Below, piece after piece: positions 39,718-48,537 of a DNA stretch of 64,000 nt; positions within the stretch are counted from its first letter, which is position 1, and each line of letters begins with the position of its first letter. Both the position numbers and the translations under genes were made by a program. The stretch covers positions 2,294,001 through 2,358,000 of the forward strand of contig NZ_CP091139.2 in NCBI RefSeq assembly GCF_021582895.2, given 5' to 3'. Under the pieces are notes generated by a model. It had not been told where the DNA came from. It did no database searches and saw only the letters and a list, made by a program, of their open reading frames with translations. Source of the stretch: Microbacterium elymi. GTDB lineage: Bacteria > Actinomycetota > Actinomycetes > Actinomycetales > Microbacteriaceae.

Positions 39718-41238
39718 TCACGAGCGGATGCCGCGACCCGCCCGTCGACCGGTCCGGCGTGGACGCCGCGGGGCCTTCGTCCGTCGTGGGGAGCGAGCGC
39801 CGACGACCGGCACCGACGCCGTCACCACGGCATCCACCACCATCGACCCGTCCGTCGGACCCACCACCGCGATCGGGGTGGTCTCGGTGGCCAGGTCGGG
39901 GGCCACCGGCATCGCGGCCAGCTGCCGGTGCGCGGCCAGATATGCCGGGATCAGCAGCGCCGCCGCCCCCAGCCAGGCGAGCGGGTTGCTCAGCACGACG
40001 CCGGGGTAGCCGATGAGTCCGCCCAGGATGAGGGCGGCCGCCACGCGCATCACGAGCTCGATCACGCCGGTCACCGTCGGGATGAGGGTGCGCCCCAGAC
40101 CCTGCAGGGCCCCGCGAGGCACGAACAGGGTGCCCAGGGCCGCGTAGCTGACCCCGTTGATGATGAGCATCAGGTGGGCCAGCTCCACCACCTCGTCCGA
40201 GCCGTCGCCGATGAAGACCCGCACCATCTGGGTGCCGAACGCCACGAGCAGGGCGCCCAGGGCGACTGAGGCCGCGATCGCCATCCACGTGGCCTCGACC
40301 ACCCCGCGGCGGATGCGGTCGGGGCGTCGCCCGCCGAGGTTCTGCGCGGCGTACATCGAGACGGCGAGCCCGAGCGACTGCAGCAGGGCGACGGCGATCG
40401 AGTCCACGCGGGACGCGGTGGTGTAGGCGGCGACGGCGTCGGCGCCCAGCAGGTTCAGCGCGACCTGCACGGTGAGCGTGCCGATCGCGATGATCGAAGC
40501 CTGGAACCCCATGGGCAGACCCAGGCGCAGGTGCTCGGCCAGGTCGGCGCGGGCGACGCGCCAGTCCTCTCGGCGCACGTGCAGCACCGGCACCCGGCGG
40601 CGCACGAATTCCAGGCACAGCAGCACCGAGACCGCCTGCGAGACGACGGTGGCCAGCGCGGCGCCGGCCACGCCCAGGCCCAGGGGGCCGACCATCCAGA
40701 TCACGAGGCCGACGTTCAGGCCGCACGCCAGGGTGAGGAACACCAGCGGGGTGCGGGAGTCGCCGATCGCGCGGATGATCGCGGCGAAGTAGTTGAAGAA
40801 CATCGTGGCCCCGGCGCCGAGGAAGCTCACCTGCGTGAACACGGTGGCATCGGCCAGCAGCTCGGGCGGGGTCTGCAGCAGCACGAGCACCGGGCGGGCG
40901 ATCAGGGGAGCTGCGACGGTCAGGATCACGCTGGTGATGGCGGTGAGGATGGTCCCGGAGGCCACGGACCGGCGCACCCCGGCGTCGTCGCGCGCACCGA
41001 ACGCCTGGGCGGTGGGGATCGCGAACCCGCTGGTCAGGCCCCAGGCGAAGCCGAGCAGCAGGAACAGCAGGCTGCCGGTGGCGCCGACGGCGGCCAGTGC
41101 ATCCACGCCGAGGCGCCGACCCACCACGATGGTGTCGGCGAACTGATACAGCTGCTGGACCACGTTGCCGACCAGCAGCGGGATCGAGAAGGCGAGGATG
41201 ACACGCCAGGGGCGGCCCGTGGTCAGGGAAGTGGTCAT
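39718..41238 (-). CDS. MATE-family multidrug/Na+ antiporter
   Basis: Intact 506-residue membrane protein with about twelve helices, opening LTTGRPWRVILAFSIPLLVGNVVQQLYQFADTIVVGRRLGVDALAAVGATG, the standard MatE start. The second MatE repeat begins near HLRLGLPMGFQASIIAIGTLTVQVALNLLGADAVAAYTTASRVD. It exports cationic compounds in exchange for Na+ or H+. The C-terminal ~35 residues (RSPRRTKAPRRPRRTGRRAGRG) form an unusual Arg-rich cytoplasmic tail. It ends 12 nt upstream of the prolyl oligopeptidase start on the same strand. Confidence 0.92.
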   Translation of the reverse strand: MTTSLTTGRPWRVILAFSIPLLVGNVVQQLYQFADTIVVGRRLGVDALAAVGATGSLLFLLLGFAWGLTSGFAIPTAQAFGARDDAGVRRSVASGTILTAITSVILTVAAPLIARPVLVLLQTPPELLADATVFTQVSFLGAGATMFFNYFAAIIRAIGDSRTPLVFLTLACGLNVGLVIWMVGPLGLGVAGAALATVVSQAVSVLLCLEFVRRRVPVLHVRREDWRVARADLAEHLRLGLPMGFQASIIAIGTLTVQVALNLLGADAVAAYTTASRVDSIAVALLQSLGLAVSMYAAQNLGGRRPDRIRRGVVEATWMAIAASVALGALLVAFGTQMVRVFIGDGSDEVVELAHLMLIINGVSYAALGTLFVPRGALQGLGRTLIPTVTGVIELVMRVAAALILGGLIGYPGVVLSNPLAWLGAAALLIPAYLAAHRQLAAMPVAPDLATETTPIAVVGPTDGSMVVDAVVTASVPVVGARSPRRTKAPRRPRRTGRRAGRGIRS

Positions 41239-41368
41239 GCGGGTGCTCTCGCGGGACGGAGGACGGAAGAAGGAAGGCGACCGAGAGCCGGTCGCCTGCG
41301 GGCTCCAGTCTATCGAATCGATTCGGGTGAGATCGAGAGAACGCCGGGTACGGACTACGCTGGGCGCC

Positions 41369-42532
41369 GTGACCGCGACCGTCGTCCTGGCCCTCGACAG
41401 CTTCAAGGGATCGATCACGGCGGCGGGCGCGTGTGACGCCCTCGCCGCCGGCTGGCGCGAGACCGATCCCGACGCGCGACTCGTCGCGCGCCCGATGGCC
41501 GACGGCGGGGAGGGCACGCGGGACGCGTTCGCCGCCGCCGTCCCCGGCGCGCGGCGCATGCCCGTCGTCGTCACCGGTCCGGCCGGTCGCGACATCCCCG
41601 CCGAATGGATGCTGCTGCCGCCCGCGCCGGACGCCCCGAGCAGCACCGGGGTCGTCGAGCTCGCCGGCACGAGCGGGATCGAGCTGCTCGGCGAGACGCG
41701 TCTGCCCTTCGACGCGCACACGGTCGGATTCGGCCAGGCGATCGCCGCCGCGCTGGACCACGGCGTCTCGCGGCTGATCCTCGGCATCGGCTCGAGCGCG
41801 TCCACTGATGGCGGGTCGGGGATGCTGCGGGCGCTCGGTGCGCGATTCCCGGGGGCCCTCGGCCTGCGCGGGCTCCGGGCGGTCACGGCCGTCGATGTCG
41901 CCGAGATGCGGATGCCGCCGCCCGGCGGCGCCCTCGTCCTGTCCGACGTCACCAATCCGTTGCTCGGCCCGACCGGTGCGGCCGCGGTGTTCGGCGCCCA
42001 GAAGGGCCTCGCCCCCGGCGACGTCGCCGACGCGGATGCCGCGCTCCGGCACTGGTCCGAGATCCTGGCCGCCGCCCTCCCGGACGCCGATGCGGCCGCC
42101 GCCGGTGCCGGCGCCGCCGGCGGCACCGGCTTCGCGCTGCAGGCGTGGGGGGCGCGTCTGGTCTCGGGCTCGGCCGAGGTCGCCGACCTCGTGCGGCTGC
42201 CGAAGGCGCTGGCCGGAGCATCCCTCGTCGTCACGGGGGAGGGGTCGTTCGACGCGCAGTCGGCGGCGGGAAAGGCGCCCGCGCAGGTGGCCGCACTGGC
42301 GGCGGCCGCGGGAGTTCCGATCGCGCTCGTGGCCGGGCGGATCGCGCCGGACGCCGACACCTCGTCGTTCGCGGCATCCGTCTCGCTCGCTGCGCTCGCC
42401 GGAAGCGCCGAGGCGGCGCGCTCCGATCCGGAGCGCTGGCTGCGCGCGGCGGGCCGCCTGCTGGCCGAGCGGGGCGGAGATCCGGCCCCGCCGGCCGAAG
42501 ACATCCGATCGATCAGGCCGCGCCGGGACTGA
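41369..42532 (+). CDS. glycerate kinase, type I
   Basis: 387 residues, intact; phosphorylates D-glycerate using ATP. Recognised by VVLALDSFKGSITAAGACDALAAGW, ARPMADGGEGTRDAFA, GGSGMLRALGARF preceded by LGIGSSASTDGG, TGEGSFDAQSAAGKAPAQVA and a C-terminal ERWLRAAGRLL. GTG 41369 starts right at the conserved first strand. It is convergent with the probable D-apionate operon, so it might serve the lower part of that or another sugar-acid pathway; the link is only positional. Confidence 0.9.
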   Translation: MTATVVLALDSFKGSITAAGACDALAAGWRETDPDARLVARPMADGGEGTRDAFAAAVPGARRMPVVVTGPAGRDIPAEWMLLPPAPDAPSSTGVVELAGTSGIELLGETRLPFDAHTVGFGQAIAAALDHGVSRLILGIGSSASTDGGSGMLRALGARFPGALGLRGLRAVTAVDVAEMRMPPPGGALVLSDVTNPLLGPTGAAAVFGAQKGLAPGDVADADAALRHWSEILAAALPDADAAAAGAGAAGGTGFALQAWGARLVSGSAEVADLVRLPKALAGASLVVTGEGSFDAQSAAGKAPAQVAALAAAAGVPIALVAGRIAPDADTSSFAASVSLAALAGSAEAARSDPERWLRAAGRLLAERGGDPAPPAEDIRSIRPRRD

Positions 42533-42541
42533 GCCGGCGGC

Positions 42542-44263
42542 TCACGGCAGCCGACCCCAGCTGCTCGGTGCGAGTGTGAGGGATGCCGTCCGGCCGGGCG
42601 TGCGCACCGGTACGGTGCGCTCGACCCGATCGAGGTTCGCCACCAGGACCGCCTCGCTCCCATCCGCGGCGACGCCGCCGACGGCCCACACCAGGCCATC
42701 CGGGCTGTTGCCGTGCAGCAGTGTCGTCCCGATCAGCGTCCGCAGCGCCTCGCGTGCGGCCAGAACCGGCCGGGCGGAACCGTCTGCACGCAGCCATCCG
42801 CGCGGACCCCACTGCTCGAAGTGCGCCACGGATGCCACGCCCGGCACCGCCAGCGCGGCGAAGCTCGCGATCGTCCAGGCCGCCAGTTCGGGCGCGTCGT
42901 ACCGCAGGTCGTCGGCGTCGGTGAGCTGGGTGCCGTAGCCGGCGGCCAGGTCGGAATGGTCTGCCATCGGCGGGGGTGTGGTGGCCACGTCGTTGAAGTG
43001 CGGGCGCAGGGTCACCGGTCCGACGTGCACCGGCGCGCCGCCGGCGATCTCGACCGCCTGCTCGGCGACCAGACGCTGGATGGCGACGGCCTCGACGAGC
43101 TGCTCGGTGGCCGGGCTGTGGAACAGCGGGGTCATGCTGAACGTGATGCCGTCCAGGTCCTCCGGCAGCCGGGCGTGCTCGCGGTTCAGCTCGGTGAAGT
43201 GCGACCGGACGCCGCCGATGACCGCGACCTCCACGTCCGCGGCGGCGAGCTGTTCGCGCAGCGCCGCGGTCGCCTCGTGATCCGACACGTGTCGGGCAGC
43301 GCCGTCCGGTTGGAAGGCCGACACCCGCACGACCGGCAGACCGACCAGGGCGCGCACCCCCTCGCCGAGCGAGGCGGCATCCGCGCCCAGCACGAACCGC
43401 ACGTCCAGTGCGGTCGCCCCGGCGGTCGCCCGCTGCAGCGCGGCGCGCCAGTTCGGCGTCCGCAGGTCGAGCTCGACGAGCACCGGCATGCCCGCGGCCT
43501 CGAACGCCGGAGCGGGATCGGGCGCGGTCGCCGCCCCGACACCGAGTACCGGGAAGGCGCCGCCGGCAGCGAGCGTGATCCGGGCGTCAGTGCCGACCGC
43601 CGCCGACGTCGCAGTCGTCTCGTGCACCCGCACGCGCAGCGTCTGGTTGATCACCTCACCGGCCGCCAGCCGGTACGGGAACGGGAGCGCCAGCGGGCGG
43701 CTGTACGTCTTGAACGACGCGTCGGTCCAGTTGCGCTGGTCCTCCATCTCGAACACGTCGCCGCCGAAGCGCAGCCGGATGTCGGCGCCGGCATCCCGCC
43801 AATGCAGCCCGGCGATGTCGAACGCCGGCTGATGCGGACTGATCTGCCGCGGAAACGCGGTCTTCTCGACCGTGCCGTCGGAATGGACGACCTTCAACGG
43901 CGCGCCGGCGGTCTGCGGCGGATGCAGCACGACCAGCCCGGCGCGGTTCGTCCAGAACTCGTCATGCGCGCCCAGCTCGAGCTCGACCTCGAAGGCGTCC
44001 CCGGTGGCGGTGACCACGAGCGTCCCGTGCAGATCCGCGCCGAAGCCTTCCGAGTGCAGCCGCAGCGTCAGCCGCCCGGGGGTGCCGTCATCGACGGCGT
44101 CCACCACCATGACCGGCGTGTTCCAGTCCTCGTCGCGGACGACGGCGCGGATGCTGCGCAGCACGCGCCGTCCCTCGAACGTGAGGTCGGCGATCTCGTC
44201 ATCGCGCAGCTCGAACCCCCAGGCGCCGCTGCGCCAGGTGCGGTGCTCCCAGTACCAGCTCAT
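42542..44263 (-). CDS. D-apionate lactonase-like protein (ApnL-like)
   Basis: Intact, 573 residues, no signal peptide. I recognise no classic domain, but the protein is last in an operon with an ApnO-like oxidoisomerase and an OiaC-like decarboxylase. That matches published D-apiose gene clusters in which a large protein of a separate family, ApnL, opens D-apionolactone. Visible pieces: WYWEHRTWRSGAWGFELRDDEIADLTFEGRRVLRSI, VVLHPPQTAGAPLKVVHSDG, SPHQPAFDIAGLHW, ADIRLRFGGDVFEMEDQRNWTDASFKTYSRPL and HFNDVATTPPPMADHSD. The pattern (EMEDQRNWTDASFKTY) looks like a glycosyl-hydrolase-like or lactonase barrel. ATG 44263 fits a GAGGG ribosome-binding site better than GTG 44275. The assignment rests mainly on context. 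Confidence 0.55.
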   Translation of the reverse strand: MSWYWEHRTWRSGAWGFELRDDEIADLTFEGRRVLRSIRAVVRDEDWNTPVMVVDAVDDGTPGRLTLRLHSEGFGADLHGTLVVTATGDAFEVELELGAHDEFWTNRAGLVVLHPPQTAGAPLKVVHSDGTVEKTAFPRQISPHQPAFDIAGLHWRDAGADIRLRFGGDVFEMEDQRNWTDASFKTYSRPLALPFPYRLAAGEVINQTLRVRVHETTATSAAVGTDARITLAAGGAFPVLGVGAATAPDPAPAFEAAGMPVLVELDLRTPNWRAALQRATAGATALDVRFVLGADAASLGEGVRALVGLPVVRVSAFQPDGAARHVSDHEATAALREQLAAADVEVAVIGGVRSHFTELNREHARLPEDLDGITFSMTPLFHSPATEQLVEAVAIQRLVAEQAVEIAGGAPVHVGPVTLRPHFNDVATTPPPMADHSDLAAGYGTQLTDADDLRYDAPELAAWTIASFAALAVPGVASVAHFEQWGPRGWLRADGSARPVLAAREALRTLIGTTLLHGNSPDGLVWAVGGVAADGSEAVLVANLDRVERTVPVRTPGRTASLTLAPSSWGRLP

Positions 44264-44279
44264 CTGCACACGCACCCTC

Positions 44280-45050
44280 TCAGAGCGTCGACATTCCGCC
44301 GTCGACGGCGAACAGCGAACCCGTCGCGAACGCGCCGTCGTCCGAGGCGAGGAAGACCATGATGCCCTCGACGTCGCGCGGCGCGCCCGGCCGGCCGAGC
44401 GGGATGCGGCCGATGATCGCCGCGCGGTCTTCGGGGTTCGTCGAGATGCTGGTCACCAGCGACGTCTCGGTGTAGGCCGGGACGACGGTGTTCACCCGGA
44501 TGTTCCGGTCGGCGTACGCGGCGGCGACGGTGCGGGCCAGCCCGTGGATCCCGGCCTTCGTGGCGCTGTACGCGGTGAAGTCCGCGCCCTCGCCGTTCAG
44601 TCCGGTGGGGCTGCCGGTCAGGATGATCGACCCGCCCCCGGCCGCCTCGTCCACGCCCCGGAGCATCGAGCGCACCGCGTGCTTGACGGTCAGGAACGTG
44701 CCGGTCAGATTCACATCGAGGGTGCGGCGCCACACGTCCAGGTCGAGGTCGGCCGCCTTCGCGTCCTGCCCGAACAGCTGCACGCCGGCGTTGGCCACCA
44801 CGACATCGGGCGCCCAGCCGTCCGACTCGAGCGTCGCGAACGCGGCCGCGACGGAGGCCTCGTCCGAGATGTCCACGACCACCGCACGTGCCGCGGCCCC
44901 GATCGCAGCGGCCGCGCCGGCCGCGGCATCCGCGTCCCGATCCGCGATCACGACCCGGGCGCCCTCGCGTGCGAACCGCTCGGCCACACCGCGCCCGATG
45001 CCCGTGCCCGCGCCGGTCACCAGCGCGGTCTTGCCCTCCAGCATGCCCAT
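44280..45050 (-). CDS. SDR-family oxidoreductase of probable apiose operon
   Basis: 256-residue NAD(P)-dependent dehydrogenase, intact. Nucleotide site TGAGTGIGRGVAERFA, DISDEASVAAAF, NAGVQLFG, catalytic Ser in IILTGSPTGLNGEG and catalytic Tyr/Lys in AYSATKAGIHGLA. Asp in VVIADRD at the end of strand 2 favours NAD over NADP. It sits between the ApnO-like and ApnL-like genes, so it may oxidise D-apiose to the lactone or act on another intermediate. ATG 45050 is preceded by GGAGGAGCAAG, a strong ribosome-binding site. Confidence 0.85.
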   Translation of the reverse strand: MGMLEGKTALVTGAGTGIGRGVAERFAREGARVVIADRDADAAAGAAAAIGAAARAVVVDISDEASVAAAFATLESDGWAPDVVVANAGVQLFGQDAKAADLDLDVWRRTLDVNLTGTFLTVKHAVRSMLRGVDEAAGGGSIILTGSPTGLNGEGADFTAYSATKAGIHGLARTVAAAYADRNIRVNTVVPAYTETSLVTSISTNPEDRAAIIGRIPLGRPGAPRDVEGIMVFLASDDGAFATGSLFAVDGGMSTL

Positions 45051-45088
45051 CTTGCTCCTCCGTGTCCGATCCGGCAGCGTCGCCCGGG

Positions 45089-45952
45089 TCAGCGCTCGAT
45101 GCGGTCCAGGTGCAGCATCCGTGCCAGGTTCGCATCGAGCTCGTCGTCGCGGAAGATCTTCTTCCAATCGTCCTTGATGATGCTCTCGCGACCGTACTCC
45201 ATCGCGATCAGGCAGGCGTCGCTGAACGGGTTGTCACCGCGCAGGCCGTTGGCCAGCGCCACCTGCGTGTGTCCGTAGAGGATGCTGCGGGCCGCCGCCT
45301 CGGGCACGCCCATGGTGTGCACGGCCTCGTCGAGCGCCTCGTTCAGCAGGCTGCCGATCATGCAGGTCACGGTCTCGACCAGGGTCGGCTCGAGCTGGGC
45401 GAGCTGCTTGATCGTGACGTAGTGCACGTCGATGACCGGGGCGTAGATGGCCCGCACGGTCGCGTCCAGAATCGCCTTCTTGGCCGGGTCGTCCGACTCG
45501 ATCGCGGCGATCGAGTCCTGCGGGGCGGCGATGCCGCCGAACGTGTCGGCGTACTCCTCGGGCGTCGTGCGCTGCAGGAAGATCGAGGGGTGGCAGGGGT
45601 GGGCGACCGCACGGATCACGTCGTCGCGATCGGTGAGCAGCCCGGCGTAGGCGGCCGCCGGGTCGAGCGTCAGCGCGATCGCGCCCGAGCGCAGCTGCGG
45701 CACCAGCTCGGCGGTGACCGCCTGCAGCGCCAGGTCGGGGACGGCGAACACGACGATGTCGGCGTCGGCGACGGCCGTCGCCGCGTCGGTCAGGGGGCGC
45801 CCGGCGTCGGTGGTGCGCTGCTGCCCGGCGGGCGAGTTCTCGACGTAGGCCACCCGATGAGCGGTCTTGGCGAGGTTGTCCGAGACGCGCATGCCCATCT
45901 TGCCGCCTGCTCCGATGACGGCGATCCGGTAGGTGTCGGTGCTGGTGGTCAT
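45089..45952 (-). CDS. D-apionate oxidoisomerase-like (PGDH C-terminal-domain protein)
   Basis: Intact 287-residue enzyme. The N-terminal Rossmann domain has IAVIGAGGKMGMRVSDNLAKT, and the C-terminal helical domain (phosphogluconate dehydrogenase C-terminal type) contains VAHPCHPSIFLQR, VTIKQLAQLEPTLVETVTCMIG and DACLIAMEYGRESIIKDDWKKIF. Proteins of this architecture include ApnO, which isomerises and oxidises D-apionate to 3-oxo-isoapionate, a reaction like ketol-acid reductoisomerase in reverse. The start overlaps the stop of the OiaC-like gene (ATGA). The assignment depends on both sequence type and operon partners. Confidence 0.68.
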   Translation of the reverse strand: MTTSTDTYRIAVIGAGGKMGMRVSDNLAKTAHRVAYVENSPAGQQRTTDAGRPLTDAATAVADADIVVFAVPDLALQAVTAELVPQLRSGAIALTLDPAAAYAGLLTDRDDVIRAVAHPCHPSIFLQRTTPEEYADTFGGIAAPQDSIAAIESDDPAKKAILDATVRAIYAPVIDVHYVTIKQLAQLEPTLVETVTCMIGSLLNEALDEAVHTMGVPEAAARSILYGHTQVALANGLRGDNPFSDACLIAMEYGRESIIKDDWKKIFRDDELDANLARMLHLDRIER

Positions 45953-46741
45953 CTCGTGCTCCTCAGATAGTCGATGGCCGTGCGGGTCCACTCCCGCTCG
46001 GTGCGGATGGTGGTCTCGGCGTCGCCCTGCCAGCTCAGCCAGTGCTCGACGATCTCGTCGATGCCGCGCTCGCGCGGTCGCACGGCGCGCAGCAGGTGCG
46101 GATAGTCGTGCAGCCCGTGCCCATCGGGGCGCCGCCGTAGGTGAAGCCGACCCAGCCCGGCTGCCGGGCGAACGCGAAGTCCTTGACGTGCACGTTCCGG
46201 GTGAGGGCCGCGGCCGCCTCGACGCAGTCCCGCGGTCGCTCCAGTCGCGCCACGACGTTGGCCGGGTCGAGGCAGATGCCCAGGGCCGGGCTGTCGAGGC
46301 GTTCGACGAGCGCGACCAGGTCGTCGGTCGCCACCTGCTCGTAGGTCTCCAGCGCGAGCGTGACCCCGGATGCCTCGTACCGGGCAGCACGGCGCGCAGC
46401 TGCTCCTCCGCCTCAGCGAGGTGGGGACGGGAGTCCGGGCCGTGCAGCATCGAGCGCACCAGGTCCGCCCCGAACACCGTGGCGCGCCCGAGGAACCGGG
46501 CGAGATGCTCGGGATCGATGCCCTTCGTGCCGAGCTGGACCGTCACCCCCAACTCACGGGCGGCGGCCGCGGCATCCCGGATCTCGGCATCGGTCATCGT
46601 CTCGAGGGGCGCATAGTCGCAGATCTGGAAGAGGTCGACGCCGAGCTCGCGGGTCGACTCGAACGCGCCGATCAGCGACAGCGGCTCGGGCACCCCGTCG
46701 GAGTGCTGCCAGAAGAACGCGTAGGTGCCCAGGCCGATCAC
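45949..46741 (-). CDS. sugar phosphate isomerase/epimerase-fold enzyme, OiaC-like, two frame breaks
   Basis: About 265 residues, TIM barrel of the xylose-isomerase-like type: IGLGTYAFFWQHSDGVPEPL, GVDLFQICDYAPLETMTDAE, VTLALETYEQVATDDLV with metal-binding Glu, GICLDPANVVARLE with Asp, NVHVKDFAFAR with His and Asp, then GIDEIVEHWLSWQGDAE. In the D-apiose pathway such a protein, OiaC, decarboxylates 3-oxo-isoapionate. Two bases are missing, near 46381 (restoring LPRYEASGV) and near 46123 (restoring GTGLHDYPHLLRAV). GTG 46741 is the only good start. First gene of the operon, next to the FadR operator. Confidence 0.65.
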
Positions 46742-46750
46742 ATCATCAGT

Positions 46751-46770
46751 TTGGCAAACCGGTTGACCAA
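46751..46770. promoter_or_regulatory. palindromic GntR/FadR-type operator
   Basis: TTGGCAAACCGGTTGACCAA, 8 of 10 positions symmetric, lies 9 bp upstream of the OiaC-like start and 41 bp upstream of the FadR-type gene. The TTGG-n-CCAA ends fit FadR-family sites. It would let the regulator repress both divergent transcripts. Confidence 0.65.
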
Positions 46771-46811
46771 TTGCAAGGGCGGATCCCGCTGTGCTGCGGT
46801 AGATTGTCGGC

Positions 46812-47555
46812 ATGCCCGCATTCCCCGCCGGTCCGGCCGCCGAGATCGCGGCCGGTCTGGGCGCGCTGCCCACCGGGACGCCGGTGTCGGAGGTCGCGCG
46901 ACGGCTGCTGGATCTGTTCACGAGCGGATCGATCGCGCCGGGCACGCGCCTGCCGCCCGAGCGGCAGCTGGCGCAGACGCTCGGGGTGGGCCGCTCGGCC
47001 GTGCGCGAGGCGCTCGCCGCCCTCGAGATCCTCGGCATCGTGGACGTGCGCGCCGGCTCGGGCACGTACCTGCGCGGCACGGCCAGCGAACTGCTGCCGC
47101 AGACCCTCCGCTGGGGCCTGCTGATCGGCGAGCGCAACACCGCCGAGCTGCTCGAGCTGCGCTCCGGGCTGGAGATCTACGTCGCCCGGCTCGCGGCCAA
47201 GCGGGGAGACCCGGCGGCGCGCGCGGCGCTGGAGGGGCACCTCGCCCGGATGCGGGAGTCTCTGCAGGGCACGGCCGCCGGGCTGAAGGCGTTCGCCCGT
47301 GCCGATCTGGCGTTCCACGACCAGCTGGCGGCGGTCGCCGGCAATGCCGCGCTCATCGACCTGCTGCACGTGGTCCGCTCGCTTCTGCAGGTGTATGCCG
47401 ACCGGGCCGTGCACGACGACGCGCAGGCACGCGTCGCGGTCGCCGAGCACGATGCCATCGCCCGCGCGGTCGCCGAAGGCGACGAGGATGCCGCCGCCTC
47501 GGCGATGGCCATGCACATGGCCACCGCCTCGTCCCGGCTCTCGGCCGCTCCCTGA
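46812..47555 (+). CDS. FadR-subfamily GntR transcriptional regulator
   Basis: Intact, 247 residues. Winged HTH: GSIAPGTRLPPERQLAQTLGVGRSAVREALAALEILGIVDVRAGSGTYL. All-helical FCD effector domain: LLELRSGLEIYVARLAAKRGD, FARADLAFHDQLAAVAGNAALIDLL and HDAIARAVAEGDEDAAASAMAMHM, with Asp and His residues that in this family bind a metal and small organic acids. The effector is probably an intermediate of the divergent sugar-acid operon. Confidence 0.9.
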   Translation: MPAFPAGPAAEIAAGLGALPTGTPVSEVARRLLDLFTSGSIAPGTRLPPERQLAQTLGVGRSAVREALAALEILGIVDVRAGSGTYLRGTASELLPQTLRWGLLIGERNTAELLELRSGLEIYVARLAAKRGDPAARAALEGHLARMRESLQGTAAGLKAFARADLAFHDQLAAVAGNAALIDLLHVVRSLLQVYADRAVHDDAQARVAVAEHDAIARAVAEGDEDAAASAMAMHMATASSRLSAAP

Positions 47556-47556
47556 G

Positions 47557-48488
47557 CTATCCGAACGCGTCGACCCAGGCGATCATCCGCCTCACACTGC
47601 GCTGCGCGGAGTTCGCCTCGGGGTGGTTGAGATGGCCGTGCGTGGCGCTGCGCTCGGCGAACAGCTCCACCCGCACACCGGCAGCGCGAAGCCTTGCGCG
47701 AACAGGTCGCCCGACGAGCGCAGGTCGTCGATCATCGCCACCAGGATGTAGGTCGGCGGGAAGCCGCGCAGGTCGGGGGCCGTCCCGGCGAACGCGTAGG
47801 GGTCGCTCATCGCCGCCGACCCGGCGTAGTGCTTGGCCAGCGCCCGCACGACGCTGGGCCGGAACCGCAGCCGCGCCGGCATCTTCGCCGTCAGCGCGAG
47901 CGTCTCGGGCGTGTTCGGCGGGAGGATCGGGTGCAGGAACGGGTAGCTCAGCACGAGGGATGCCGGCATCGGGCCGTGCTCGTCGCGCAGCCGCAGCGCC
48001 AGGCCGGCCACCAGCGCCCCGCCGGCGCTCGCGCCGCCGAGATGGACGGCTCCGGCATCCACCCCGAACAGCTCCGCCGCGTGCGCCGTCGCGTGCAGCC
48101 ACGCCGCACGCAGGTCGTCCGCGGGGACCGGATGCCGCACCCCGCGCAGCGCCTTGCGGTAGTCCACCGACAGGACCGGGATGCCGGCGGCGGCGAACTC
48201 GAGGGCGACCCAGTTCGACTCGGGCATGTCCAGGTCGCCGCCGACGAACGCTCCGCCGTGCACCCAGACGAAGGCGCTGCGCGCCCGGCCCTGCGCACGA
48301 TAGAGCCGTGCCGGGACCGGCCCGTGCGGGCCGATGATCGGGACATCGCCGACCTCGACCGGAGCAAGACGCGGGAAGCGGCGCTTCAGTGAGGCGGTGT
48401 CGATGTTGGTGCGGGGATCGGGGCGCAGCGCTGTGCGCCCCAGGTACCACGCCATGGCGCGGACCACGAGGTCGGCCGGCGTCAGCAT
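47557..48488 (-). CDS. HSL-type alpha/beta hydrolase, one frame break
   Basis: About 311 residues, hormone-sensitive-lipase family esterase. Oxyanion motif FVWVHGGAFVGGDLDM, PVLSVDYRKAL, nucleophile in VHLGGASAGGALVAGLAL, acid in MIDDLRSSGDLFA and His in RSATHGHLNHPEA. The frame breaks near 47684, where a missing G would restore QGFAAAGVRVELFAE. The stop is only 2 nt from that of the convergent FadR-type gene. Substrates of this family are short acyl esters; the natural one is unknown. Confidence 0.83.
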
Positions 48489-48537
48489 CCGTCTGCCCTC
48501 ACCACTCGAATGGTAGCGGCCCGCCCGCTGACGGCGG

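Noticed and set aside
41239..42699. Upstream extension of the MATE frame across the glycerate kinase gene
   Set aside because: The extension is antisense to an intact glycerate kinase and has no family features; the MATE protein begins normally at 41238.
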